From positions 1 through 34,623 of the forward strand of contig JAHFFP010000005.1 in the NCBI GenBank assembly GCA_023247895.1: a stretch of 34,623 nt of DNA. The letters run 5' to 3'. The notes beneath the pieces are model-generated. The model did not search any database, was not told the origin of the DNA, and saw only the letters and a list, made by a program, of their open reading frames with translations. A program made the position numbers and the translations under genes. Below are positions 7,065-15,260 of this stretch, piece by piece (the first letter of the stretch is position 1; each line of letters starts with the position of its first letter). This stretch comes from Candidatus Omnitrophota bacterium (lineage in GTDB: Bacteria; Omnitrophota; Gorgyraeia; Gygaellales; UBA12090).

Positions 7065-9617
7065 ATGGCGAGTAGTACCTTATACCTTATCGATGCTTCG
7101 GGGTTTTGCTATAGGGCGTATTATGCCTTGCCCAGCCTTGTTACTTCATACGGGCAGCCTACAGGTGCTGTTTATGGATTTATCAATATCTTAAATAAGA
7201 TTTTAAAGGATAAGCCTGAGTACGTGGCCTGTTGTTTTGATGTTTCAAGAGAAACCTTTCGCCAAAAGAAATATGCCGCGTATAAAATGCAAAGGCCCCA
7301 AACGCCTGTTGAATTGGCAAGCCAAATGCAGCTTATCAGGCAAGTCGTATCCGCATATAATATTGCTGTCTTGGAATTGGCCGGATATGAAGCGGATGAT
7401 GTAATCGCGAGCTTCGCTCAAAAGGCAAAGGAAAAGCAGCTTGAAGTGGTAGTCATCAGCTCTGATAAGGATATATTGCAATTAGTAGATGAAAGGGTAA
7501 AGGTGCTTGACCCTAAGAAAGATAATGAGGGGTTTTTGTACGATAAAGAAAAGGTAAAAGCGCGTTATGGCGTGAGCCCTGAGCGGTTACTGGATATCTT
7601 TTCACTTGCAGGTGATGCCGTAGATAATATCCCCGGAGTCAGAGGGGTGGGTGAGAAAACCGCGGGCGCGTTAATTCAGGAATTTGGCAGTGTAGAACAC
7701 TTGATTGAAAATGTTGAAAGGGTAAAATCAGAAAACGTGCGGCAGGCTATTAAAGATACTCGTGATACTATCCGTTTGAATTACGAATTATTGAGGCTTG
7801 TGCGCGATCTTGATATTACTCTTGATTTAAACACATTAGCCTATAAAGAGCCGGATTATGACGGCTTATTTCTTTTGTTTAAAAAACTTGAATTTAACAG
7901 CTTGCTTAAGAAACTTCCTGTGCACACTCCTCACAATACGCAAAGAGCACAAAAAGCCCAGCCGTTAGAAGGCAGCCGCGAAAAAGAAAAAGTATTAAGC
8001 CTCTTACGCGATGCAAAAGAGTTGTTATTCGTGCTTTCGGAGGATAGGGTTTATTTTTCTCTAAACCAGTCCCTTTATAGCGTTACGATTGAAGATACGG
8101 AATTACAAAATGTTCTCGCGGACCCTGGGGTGAGAAAAATAAGCCATAATCTTAAAGAGGCCGAATACCGCCTCTTACGCATAAAAAGCGCGTTTTCTGG
8201 TATGTATTTTGACACGATGCTTGCGGCCTACCTGCTTGCGCCTTCTTTGCCGGATTTTAGCGTAAAGGAATTGGCTTTTACTTATTTAGAGAAACGTTAT
8301 TCTCAGGATGTGTTGGCTCCCGAAGATAGTTTAGCCGCGGTAAGTGAGCTTTTTCCTATTCTAGAAAAGAAACTTAAAGGTCAGGGTTTAGATAAGCTTT
8401 TGTATGAACTTGAATTGCCTCTGGCAAGCGTATTAGCCTCAATGCGGGCCTATGGCGTAAAGATAGACGCTAGTAAATTGGGCGTTTTATCCCAAGAGCT
8501 TGAGAAGAGGTTGATACTTCTAAGAAAAGAGATTTATAGCTTAAATTCAGGAGACGAATTTAACCTCAATTCCCCCAAGCAATTATCGGATGTGCTTTTT
8601 AAGAAATTAAAACTGCCTGTCGTGAAGAAAACAAAGACCGGCCTTTCTACGGATGAAGAAGTGCTGCGAAAATTGTCGACAGAGCATGAGTTGCCGAAGT
8701 TGATCTTGGAATACCGCAGCTTTTCTAAACTTAAAAACACCTATGTTGACGCGCTTCCGGCATTAGTTGATGAGCGCACACAGCGTATCCATGCTACCTT
8801 TGACCAGGTGGGGACTGAAACGGGGAGGCTTTCCTCAAATAATCCTAACCTGCAGAATATCCCGGCCAAGGGAGAGATTGCAAGCCTTATACGTAAGGCT
8901 TTTGTCGCAGAGCGAGGCGCGTATTTAATTTCTGCCGATTATTCGCAAATAGAGCTGAGGTTTTTAGCGGATTTTTCAGGAGATGAAAATCTTATTGCCG
9001 CATTTAAAGAAGATATAGATGTCCATCGCTATACTGCGGGGCTTATTTTTGGGGTTCCTGAGGGCATGGTTTCGGATGAAATGCGCGACAGCGCAAAAAG
9101 AATTAATTTTGGTATTATTTACGGGATGAGCAGCTTTGGTTTATCCAAAGATTTGGGAATCTCTCCCCAAGAGGCTCAGGCTTTTATTGATAGTTATTTT
9201 TCTCGTTACCCAAAAGTAAAAACTTTCATTGAATATCAGATAGAGTCAGCGAGAAAGTTAGGGTATGTGAAAACGCTATTAGGAAGGCGGAGATATTTAC
9301 CTGAAATAGGCAATAAGAATAACGCCATCCGTTCGTTTGCCGAGCGCCAGGCAATAAACTCACCTATCCAAGGCTCTGCGGCTGACCTTATCAAACTTGC
9401 CATGGTGCATATTCATGCACATCTTAAGGAAGAAAAACTAAAGTCAAAAATAATTATGCAAATTCATGATGAGTTGGTATTTGAGGTTCCAGAAAATGAG
9501 GGGGAAGGGTTGATTGAGGTGGTGCGGGATAAAATGGAAAATGCCTATACGCTAGAAGTGCCGATAAAAGTAAACATAAAAAAAGGCATGAATTGGCAGG
9601 ATATGGAGCCTGTATAG
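7065..9617 (+). CDS. polA: DNA polymerase I
   Basis: Family A polymerase of 850 aa. The N-terminal 5' nuclease domain (about 1-290) has the DASGFCYRAYYAL start, CFD, GYEADD and GDAVDNIPGV motifs. The middle 3'-5' exonuclease fold (about 295-460) looks inactive: the DTE motif is absent, NLKYD has become NLKEA, and only the aspartate of the third motif survives. The polymerase domain has TETGRLSS, DYSQIELR, RINFGIIYGMS and QIHDELVFEVP. It would act in Okazaki fragment processing and repair without proofreading. No Shine-Dalgarno is visible before ATG. The 145 nt upstream contain no recognised feature. Confidence 0.97.
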   Translation: MASSTLYLIDASGFCYRAYYALPSLVTSYGQPTGAVYGFINILNKILKDKPEYVACCFDVSRETFRQKKYAAYKMQRPQTPVELASQMQLIRQVVSAYNIAVLELAGYEADDVIASFAQKAKEKQLEVVVISSDKDILQLVDERVKVLDPKKDNEGFLYDKEKVKARYGVSPERLLDIFSLAGDAVDNIPGVRGVGEKTAGALIQEFGSVEHLIENVERVKSENVRQAIKDTRDTIRLNYELLRLVRDLDITLDLNTLAYKEPDYDGLFLLFKKLEFNSLLKKLPVHTPHNTQRAQKAQPLEGSREKEKVLSLLRDAKELLFVLSEDRVYFSLNQSLYSVTIEDTELQNVLADPGVRKISHNLKEAEYRLLRIKSAFSGMYFDTMLAAYLLAPSLPDFSVKELAFTYLEKRYSQDVLAPEDSLAAVSELFPILEKKLKGQGLDKLLYELELPLASVLASMRAYGVKIDASKLGVLSQELEKRLILLRKEIYSLNSGDEFNLNSPKQLSDVLFKKLKLPVVKKTKTGLSTDEEVLRKLSTEHELPKLILEYRSFSKLKNTYVDALPALVDERTQRIHATFDQVGTETGRLSSNNPNLQNIPAKGEIASLIRKAFVAERGAYLISADYSQIELRFLADFSGDENLIAAFKEDIDVHRYTAGLIFGVPEGMVSDEMRDSAKRINFGIIYGMSSFGLSKDLGISPQEAQAFIDSYFSRYPKVKTFIEYQIESARKLGYVKTLLGRRRYLPEIGNKNNAIRSFAERQAINSPIQGSAADLIKLAMVHIHAHLKEEKLKSKIIMQIHDELVFEVPENEGEGLIEVVRDKMENAYTLEVPIKVNIKKGMNWQDMEPV

Positions 9618-9620
9618 AAC

Positions 9621-11006
9621 GTGAGAGTATTATTTTGCGCAAGCGAAGCGCATCCTTTTGTGAAAACAGGGGGCTTAGCGGATGTCGCGGGAGCGCTTCC
9701 TGTGGCATTAGAAGCGCAAGGCATAGAAGTGAGCATTGTGATGCCGAAATACAAAACGGTCCATAGTCCACGGTCCACAGTCCACGGCAGGGATGTAGAA
9801 GTTGCTAAAATAGGGAAAAATATCCTGGTTTATTTGATAAAGAATGATACCTATTTTAATCGGGAGGGATTGTATGGCGATAGCCATGGTGATTATCCTG
9901 ATAACTTAGAGAGGTTTTCTTTTTATTGTAAGAGGGTATTAGAGCTGTTGAAAGAAATACAATGGCAACCTGATATTGTTCATTGCCATGACTGGCAGAC
10001 AGCGCTTATTCCTGTTTACTTAAAGAACACTTATTCAGAAGATACTTTTTATAACAAAATAAAAGCTATTTTTACCATTCATAACCTTGGCTATCAAGGG
10101 GTGTTTCCCAGGGAGGAATATCCAACGCTGGGGTTAGACGGGGCATTATTCAGTATTGATGGCCTTGAATTCTACCACAAGATAAATCTTTTAAAAGGAG
10201 GCTTGCTTTTTAGCGATATACTCACGACCGTAAGCCCTACCTATGCCAAAGAAATCTTGACTAAGAAATTCGGCTGCGGCCTTGAGGGGATATTACACAA
10301 AAGGCAGAAAGAGCTTTTTGGCATACTCAATGGCTTGGATTATGGATATTGGAACCCCGAAACAGACACGTATATCGCTAAGGCATATTCTGGGAAGAGT
10401 ATAGAAGACAAGGCGATTAATAAAGAAGCGCTTCAAGAACAATGCGGATTAGCCGTTGACGATCGTATTCCTCTTTTAGGGGTTGTAGGAAGGCTTGTTG
10501 AACAGAAGGGGATAGATTTGATTGTAGAAAGCGTGGATAGTTTAATAACGCATAGCCCTCTGCAGCTTGTTGCCTTGGGCAAGGGAGAAACTAAATACGA
10601 GAAGCACTTAGAGGCGCTGGCAAAAAAATACCCTCATAACGTGAGCGCGCGTTTTGATTTCGATGAACCTCTCGCGCATAAGATTTATGCAGGATGCGAT
10701 ATGTTCCTAATGCCCTCACGCTATGAACCCTGTGGATTAGCTCAGATGATTGCCTTACGTTATGGCGCTATACCGATTGTGTTTAAGACAGGGGGGTTAG
10801 CGGATACAGTTTCTGAAGGTAATGGTTTTGTTTTTGAGCATTATACCGAGAAAAATTTTTTGATAACGGTGAAAAAGGCGCTTACGGCGTATCAAGATAA
10901 GAAAAAGTGGCTTTTACTTATACAGAAGGCGCTCTCCTATAATTTCTCATGGGAAGTATCCGCAAGAGAGTATGGCAAGCTCTATCAGAGGCTTTGTAAC
11001 GGATGA
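9621..11006 (+). CDS. glgA: Glycogen/starch synthase (GT5)
   Basis: Extends alpha-1,4-glucan from a nucleotide-sugar (ADP-glucose in most bacteria). The N-terminal KTGGLADVAGALP substrate loop, HCHDWQTALIPVY, and the C-terminal SRYEPCGLAQM and KTGGLADTV motifs are all present, and 461 aa is slightly short but normal. The GTG start lies 3 nt after polA, and the stop overlaps coaE by 4 nt. Residues 46-56 (VHSPRSTVHGR) are encoded by a heptamer repeat inserted in frame, in a variable surface region before the catalytic core, so activity is probably retained. No other glycogen gene is nearby. Confidence 0.95.
   Translation: MRVLFCASEAHPFVKTGGLADVAGALPVALEAQGIEVSIVMPKYKTVHSPRSTVHGRDVEVAKIGKNILVYLIKNDTYFNREGLYGDSHGDYPDNLERFSFYCKRVLELLKEIQWQPDIVHCHDWQTALIPVYLKNTYSEDTFYNKIKAIFTIHNLGYQGVFPREEYPTLGLDGALFSIDGLEFYHKINLLKGGLLFSDILTTVSPTYAKEILTKKFGCGLEGILHKRQKELFGILNGLDYGYWNPETDTYIAKAYSGKSIEDKAINKEALQEQCGLAVDDRIPLLGVVGRLVEQKGIDLIVESVDSLITHSPLQLVALGKGETKYEKHLEALAKKYPHNVSARFDFDEPLAHKIYAGCDMFLMPSRYEPCGLAQMIALRYGAIPIVFKTGGLADTVSEGNGFVFEHYTEKNFLITVKKALTAYQDKKKWLLLIQKALSYNFSWEVSAREYGKLYQRLCNG
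9758..9787 (+). repeat. In-frame heptamer array inside glgA
   Basis: Four direct 7-mers, GGTCCAT AGTCCAC GGTCCAC AGTCCAC, plus GG. Same period and similar unit (RGTCCAY) as the left arm of the intergenic array at 24379, but one-armed and translated. Confidence 0.85.
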
Positions 11007-11578
11007 TACTAGGCGTTACGGGGAGTATCGGCGCGGGTAAAACTACCGTCGCCATGCTGTTTAAGAAGCTAGGCGCGTATGTTATCGATGCCGATAAGAT
11101 AGTGCATCAATTACTCGATGAGCCTACGCGTAAGCGCTTGGGAAGTTTTATCTTTGAAGATGATATGGCGCTTAAGAAACTTTGCACGCTGCTTCACCCC
11201 ATAGTAAAAAAAATCATCCTTTTGAAAGCGCAAAAGAATATATCAGAAAAGATAATCGTTATTGATGCACCTCTCTTAATAGAAAGTTCGCTGCATAAAA
11301 AATGCGATTATGTAGTGGTGGTAAAATCACCTTATAAAAAACAATTAGAACGCGCGCGCAAGAATCTGTCGATATCCGTGTATCAGATAAGAAAACGACT
11401 GCAATTGCAAATGTCTTTAAGGGAAAAATTGGCGGTGGCAGATTTTGTGATTGATAACAGCGGTTCATTCAAGAATACAGAAAAGCAGGTAAAAGAGGTA
11501 TGGAAAAAAATACAGCCGGCAAAAGGAGTAAAAGGAAACAGACTGCCTTTTAAGAAGAGGATCAATTCCTGCCTGTAG
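11003..11578 (+). CDS. coaE: Dephospho-CoA kinase
   Basis: Last step of CoA synthesis: ATP-dependent phosphorylation of dephospho-CoA. The P-loop GVTGSIGAGKTT (4-15), the DADKIVHQLL motif, LLHP and IDAPLL are visible. At 191 aa it is near family length only because of a basic C-terminal tail. The segment between VHQLL and the RKRLGSFIF motif appears about 20 residues shorter than in typical CoaE, an internal deletion relative to the family as I remember it. ATGA overlap with glgA. CoA supply suits a neighbouring acetyl-CoA synthase, but the link is only positional. The stop codon sits in the loop of a hairpin. Confidence 0.9.
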   Translation: MILGVTGSIGAGKTTVAMLFKKLGAYVIDADKIVHQLLDEPTRKRLGSFIFEDDMALKKLCTLLHPIVKKIILLKAQKNISEKIIVIDAPLLIESSLHKKCDYVVVVKSPYKKQLERARKNLSISVYQIRKRLQLQMSLREKLAVADFVIDNSGSFKNTEKQVKEVWKKIQPAKGVKGNRLPFKKRINSCL

Positions 11579-11586
11579 CAGGTAGG
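11568..11586 (+). repeat. Small hairpin spanning the coaE stop codon
   Basis: CCTGCCTG (11568-11575) pairs with CAGGTAGG (11579-11586), 8 bp with one G-U. The TAG stop of coaE forms the 3-nt loop. Confidence 0.6.
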
Positions 11587-11587
11587 C

Positions 11588-11636
11588 GCGCATTGACTTA
11601 GGTTCGCGTACTTTGTTCGCTCCATAAGTCAAGCGC
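11588..11636 (+). repeat. Large hairpin in the coaE/rho gap
   Basis: GCGC-a-TTGACTTA-GG (11588-11602) pairs with CC-a-TAAGTCAA-GCGC (11622-11636): about 14 bp with two single-base bulges. No T tract follows. The rho ribosome site (GAGGAG) begins about 6 nt after the stem. It may be a dispersed palindrome or a leader structure for rho. Confidence 0.65.
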
Positions 11637-11651
11637 TCATTGAGGAGAGTT

Positions 11652-12908
11652 ATGGAAAAAGTAGATATCGGAAATTTAAAGGAAATGAAGATTACGGAAT
11701 TAACCAAGTTTGCAAAGGGATTGAATGTAAATGGAGTAAGCGGTTTAAGAAAACAGGACCTTATTTTTAAGATTTTACAGGCGCAGGCGGAAAAGGAAGG
11801 GTTGATGTTTGGCGAAGGGGTGTTAGAAATCCTCTCGGAAGGTTTTGGCTTTTTGCGCTCGCCTAATTATAATTATCTCCCCTGCCCGGATGATATCTAT
11901 ATTTCGCCCTCACAAATTCGTAAGTTTGACTTAAAGACCGGGGATACGGTAAGCGGGCAAATCCGCCCTCCCAAAGAAGGCGAAAAGTATTTTGCCCTGC
12001 TTAAGGTTGAGGCGGTAAACTTTGAGAACCCAGAGGATTTAAAGGAAAAGGTCTTTTTTGATAATCTCACCCCCGTATATCCACATGACAGGTTTGTCTT
12101 AGAGGCGAGCATTACGGAAATCTCCATGCGAATTATGGATTTGCTTGCTCCTATCGGAAAAGGGCAGCGCGGTCTGATTGTTGCTCCTCCCTATAGCGGC
12201 AAGACCGTGCTTTTGCAGAAAATAGCAAATTCCATTATGCAGAATAATCCCGATGTGATTTTGATTGTGCTGCTGATTGACGAGCGCCCTGAAGAGGTTA
12301 CCGAGATGCAGCGTATTGTCAAGGGCGAGGTTATTTCCTCGACCTTTGATGAGCCTCCGGAACGCCATGTGCAGGTTGCCGAAATTGTGTTAGAGAAAGC
12401 AAAGCGCCTGGTAGAGCACAAAAAAGACGTGGTGATACTATTAGACAGCGTCACGCGTTTAGCGCGGGCATATAACTCAGTGGTGCCCCATAGCGGAAAG
12501 ATCCTTTCAGGAGGCGTGGATTCCAATGCCCTTCAAAAACCAAAGCGTTTCTTTGGCGCGGCACGAGCGATTGAGGAGGGGGGGAGTTTAACCATTATTG
12601 CCACCTCTCTTGTAGATACGGGAAGCCGCATGGATGATGTCATTTTTGAAGAGTTTAAGGGCACAGGCAATATGGAAATTCAGCTTGACAGGAACCTTTT
12701 TCAGAGGAGAATATATCCTGCGATAGACATTAAGCGTTCCAATACGCGCCATGAGGAATTACTTCTAAAACCTGATGAAATGAATAAGATTTGGATTTTG
12801 CGCAAAGTCCTTAATGAATTAAATAATGTGGAATCAATGGAGCTGTTGATTGAGAAGCTGTCAAAGACAAAATCAAATACAGAATTCTTAAACAGCATGA
12901 ATCGTTAA
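11652..12908 (+). CDS. rho: Transcription termination factor Rho
   Basis: Hexameric RNA-dependent ATPase that ends transcription. I place the start at ATG 11652, preceded by GAGGAG at the right distance. The ORF track's TTG at 11640 would put that ribosome site inside the gene. The 418-aa protein has an N-terminal Rho-N helical region, a cold-shock-like RNA-binding fold ([15 protein letters not shown], near 50-65), Walker A APPYSGKT, Walker [17 protein letters not shown], the Q-loop region [20 protein letters not shown], and the C-terminal [14 protein letters not shown]. The Walker A position usually Lys (PPKAGKT in E. coli) is Tyr here; the catalytic GKT is intact. Confidence 0.97.
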   Translation: MEKVDIGNLKEMKITELTKFAKGLNVNGVSGLRKQDLIFKILQAQAEKEGLMFGEGVLEILSEGFGFLRSPNYNYLPCPDDIYISPSQIRKFDLKTGDTVSGQIRPPKEGEKYFALLKVEAVNFENPEDLKEKVFFDNLTPVYPHDRFVLEASITEISMRIMDLLAPIGKGQRGLIVAPPYSGKTVLLQKIANSIMQNNPDVILIVLLIDERPEEVTEMQRIVKGEVISSTFDEPPERHVQVAEIVLEKAKRLVEHKKDVVILLDSVTRLARAYNSVVPHSGKILSGGVDSNALQKPKRFFGAARAIEEGGSLTIIATSLVDTGSRMDDVIFEEFKGTGNMEIQLDRNLFQRRIYPAIDIKRSNTRHEELLLKPDEMNKIWILRKVLNELNNVESMELLIEKLSKTKSNTEFLNSMNR

Positions 12909-12932
12909 CAAAAACAATGGGAAATAATGAAG

Positions 12933-13010
12933 AGCCGATAGTTGAAGAGTCTATAGTCAATCGCCCGCAGGAAAGGAAACCGTAGACTACCGGCTATAGA
13001 CTATAGGCCC
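12933..13010 (+). repeat. Inverted heptamer array B (rho/rpmE gap)
   Basis: Left units AGCCGAT, AGTTGAA, (g) AGTCTAT, AGTCAAT; right units GTAGACT, ACCGGCT, ATAGACT, ATAGGCC at 12982-13009. It is more degenerate than arrays A and C but has the same inverted 7-nt design. It ends 26 nt before the rpmE start, leaving room for a strong AGGAGG. Confidence 0.75.
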
Positions 13011-13036
13011 GGATATTACTTACATAGGAGGTAGAA

Positions 13037-13234
13037 ATGAAAACAGAAATTCACCCAAAGTATCAAGAAACAACCATTATTTGTGCCTGTGGTGAGGTAA
13101 TCCACACGCGTTCAACCAAGCCAAGTATTCGCGTAGAGATATGTTCGAAATGTCATCCTTTCTTTACCGGCAAACAACGATTAGTGGATTCCGCAGGCAG
13201 AGTGGATAAGTATATGAAAAAGTATAAGAAATAG
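13037..13234 (+). CDS. rpmE: Ribosomal protein L31, zinc-binding form
   Basis: A 65-aa large-subunit protein. CAC near residues 16-18 and CSKC near 36-39 give the four-Cys zinc site of the C+ L31 class; the conserved HPFFTGKQ follows. A strong AGGAGG lies before ATG. Flanked by rho and prfA, an order seen in many bacteria. The stop codon TAG overlaps the first unit of heptamer array C. Confidence 0.97.
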   Translation: MKTEIHPKYQETTIICACGEVIHTRSTKPSIRVEICSKCHPFFTGKQRLVDSAGRVDKYMKKYKK

Positions 13235-13323
13235 CGTATAGCGTATAGCGTATAGCGTATAGAGAAAGTAGAAAAATAAAGTTCTTTTATACGCTAAACG
13301 CAATACGCAAAGCGCTATACGCT
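13233..13323 (+). repeat. Inverted heptamer array C (rpmE/prfA gap)
   Basis: Left arm: four perfect AGCGTAT units plus AG (13233-13262), the first overlapping the rpmE stop codon. An A-rich spacer of about 26 nt follows. Right arm: ATACGCT, AAACGCA, ATACGCA, AAGCGCT, ATACGCT (13289-13323). Four nt later is the prfA ATG. Confidence 0.9.
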
Positions 13324-13327
13324 GCTA

Positions 13328-14404
13328 ATGATTGAAAAATTAGAGAGTATAGAAAAGCGCTATAAAGAGCTTGAGCAAAGCTTAGCGGATGCAACCCTTA
13401 TTCAGGATAAAGCGCAATATCAAAAGCTTGCAAAAGAGTTTTCGGATCTGGGAGAGGTAGTAAAGAAATATCGCCAGTATAAGGCTATCGCCGCGGAATT
13501 AGCGGAATTAGAGCATTTACTCAAAGAGAAAACTTCTGACGCGGAATTCTTAGCTTTAGCGAAAGAGGAAATCCCTCATCTGAAAGGAAGAATTGCCTCT
13601 TTGGAAAAGGAATTAGCGCAGGCGCTCAAGACTGAAGACAAGGATGAGAATAAGGATATTATTGTCGAAATCCGCGCAGGTACAGGGGGAGAAGAGGCAA
13701 GCATCTTTGCCGCGGATTTATTCAGGCTGTATAGCAAATATGCGCTTAATCGTGGTTGGAATACAGAGGTTATGTCTGTACATCCTACAGAATTAGGAGG
13801 GTTAAAAGAAGCCATCTTTTCAGTCAAAGGAAAAGGCGCCTATAAGCGCCTTAAGTATGAATCCGGCGTGCATCGCGTGCAGCGGGTTCCCGTTACTGAA
13901 GCCTCAGGTAGAATTCATACCTCAACAGCCACGGTTGCGGTAATGAGGGAGGCCCAGGACATTGAGGTGGTTATTGACCCTAAGGATTTAAAGATAGACG
14001 TCTTCAGGTCTTCGGGGCCGGGAGGACAGTCGGTCAATACTACAGATTCGGCGGTGAGAATTACCCATATCCCCACAGCCATGGTGGTTACCTGCCAGGA
14101 TGAACGTTCACAGCTAAAAAATAAAAATAAGGCGCTACGGGTTTTGAAGACGCGGCTTTTAGATAAAATGCAGCAGGAAGAATTAGCCAAGATGACTCAG
14201 GAACGCCGCTTACAAATCGGCACCGGCGACCGCAGCGAGAAGATACGCACGTATAATTTTCCTGACCGAAGGGTTACGGATCATCGGGTGGGGGTGACGG
14301 TGTTTCAATTGGAAAAAGTGATGGAAGGCCAGATAGATGAATTCATCGATGCCTTATTGGTAGAAGAAGAGAAAAATAAATCAGCAGAGGCTCTTTCATT
14401 ATAA
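13328..14404 (+). CDS. prfA: Peptide chain release factor 1
   Basis: Reads UAA and UAG stops and triggers peptide release. The tripeptide anticodon region is P188-V189-T190 (RVPVTEASGRIHTS), the RF1 PxT type rather than the RF2 SPF type. The peptidyl-transferase motif GGQ is at 232-234 (SSGPGGQSVNTTDSAVR). Length is 358 aa, normal for RF1. The N-terminal domain is coiled-coil-rich. No Shine-Dalgarno is seen before ATG, which follows array C by 4 nt. It is paired with prmC, which methylates the GGQ glutamine. Confidence 0.97.
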   Translation: MIEKLESIEKRYKELEQSLADATLIQDKAQYQKLAKEFSDLGEVVKKYRQYKAIAAELAELEHLLKEKTSDAEFLALAKEEIPHLKGRIASLEKELAQALKTEDKDENKDIIVEIRAGTGGEEASIFAADLFRLYSKYALNRGWNTEVMSVHPTELGGLKEAIFSVKGKGAYKRLKYESGVHRVQRVPVTEASGRIHTSTATVAVMREAQDIEVVIDPKDLKIDVFRSSGPGGQSVNTTDSAVRITHIPTAMVVTCQDERSQLKNKNKALRVLKTRLLDKMQQEELAKMTQERRLQIGTGDRSEKIRTYNFPDRRVTDHRVGVTVFQLEKVMEGQIDEFIDALLVEEEKNKSAEALSL

Positions 14405-14420
14405 AGCAAAGAATATACTC

Positions 14421-15260
14421 ATGACCGAAAAAGAAATCTTGCTTACCTCAATTTTACAGTGTTCGCGAAGCGTGTTATACACGCAAAGGCCTTCTCTGGA
14501 TTCTTTGCAGCTTGAGAAATTCAATGAAGCCCTCGCCTTACGGGCGCAGGGAGTGCCTTTACAGTATATTTTAGGTGAGGTAGAGTTTTACGGGCTTACC
14601 TTTAAGACGGATAAACGCGCGCTTATCCCTAGGCCTGAGACGGAAGTTTTAGTTGAAGCAGCAATGAAGAAGATTGAGAATAGAGGATTGAAAACAGAAA
14701 CGATTCTGGATATTGGCACAGGTTCTGGCTGCATCGCTGTCAGTATAGCGAAATTCTCACCCATGGTAAAAGTTACCGCGGTGGATATTTCATTTGAGGC
14801 TCTGTCTCTTGCCAAAGAAAATGCGATACTACATTCTGTAAACGATAGAATAAACTTTATTCAATGCGATTTGCTGTCAGCTCTCCCCGCCGAAGGCGGG
14901 TCCCTGCCTGACCGGCAGGCAAGCGCCTGCGGCGGAAGCTTTCAGTTTTTGGCGTTTGATTTTATTATATCCAATCCTCCTTATATACGCTCGCATGAAA
15001 TAAGAGGCCTACAGCCTGAGCTCGGCCATGAACCAAGGATTGCGCTTGAGGGGGGTAAGGATGGCTTGGTTTTTTATCGTCGAATTATTAAGGATGCGCA
15101 TACGCTTTTGAAAAAAGGAGGCCTGCTTTTAATAGAGATAGGTTTTGCGCAGCGAAAGGCCATAGAGAAAATTTCCGCAAGGCAAAATAGCTTAAAACTT
15201 GTAGAGGTAATAAACGATTATTCCGGCATAGAAAGGATTATGGTTTTTAGATATGGATAA
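14421..15260 (+). CDS. prmC: Release factor glutamine methyltransferase
   Basis: SAM-dependent methylation of the GGQ glutamine in release factors. An N-terminal helical domain (IPRPETE near 70) is followed by the Rossmann methyltransferase motif LDIGTGSGCIAVS (near 96) and the NPPY catalytic motif (ISNPPYIRS near 190). Residues about 154-175 (for example PAEGGSLPDRQASACGG) are encoded by a GC-rich palindromic element inserted in frame between two core strands, just before the NPPY strand. The reading frame survives, so the product may still be active with an extra loop. It follows prfA by 16 nt and overlaps murA by 8 nt. Confidence 0.95.
   Translation: MTEKEILLTSILQCSRSVLYTQRPSLDSLQLEKFNEALALRAQGVPLQYILGEVEFYGLTFKTDKRALIPRPETEVLVEAAMKKIENRGLKTETILDIGTGSGCIAVSIAKFSPMVKVTAVDISFEALSLAKENAILHSVNDRINFIQCDLLSALPAEGGSLPDRQASACGGSFQFLAFDFIISNPPYIRSHEIRGLQPELGHEPRIALEGGKDGLVFYRRIIKDAHTLLKKGGLLLIEIGFAQRKAIEKISARQNSLKLVEVINDYSGIERIMVFRYG
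14884..14940 (+). repeat. Palindromic element inserted in frame in prmC
   Basis: Contains hairpin CCCGCC-gaa-GGCGGG (14886-14900), hairpin TGCCTG-accgg-CAGGCA (14905-14921), then GCGCCTGCGGCG (14923-14934), whose GC-rich end can also pair with the left CCGCCG. The TGCCTG/CAGGCA core recurs after acsB, and the 12-mer GCGCCTGCGGCG recurs in argS. It looks like a REP- or MITE-like dispersed repeat. Confidence 0.8.

Noticed and set aside
11640-11651. ORF-track TTG start for rho
   Set aside because: The GAGGAG ribosome site lies inside this extension and points to the ATG at 11652.
13233-13323. CRISPR-like array from the regular AGCGTAT repeats
   Set aside because: Units are 7 nt with no unique spacers, arms are inverted, and there are no cas genes in the window.
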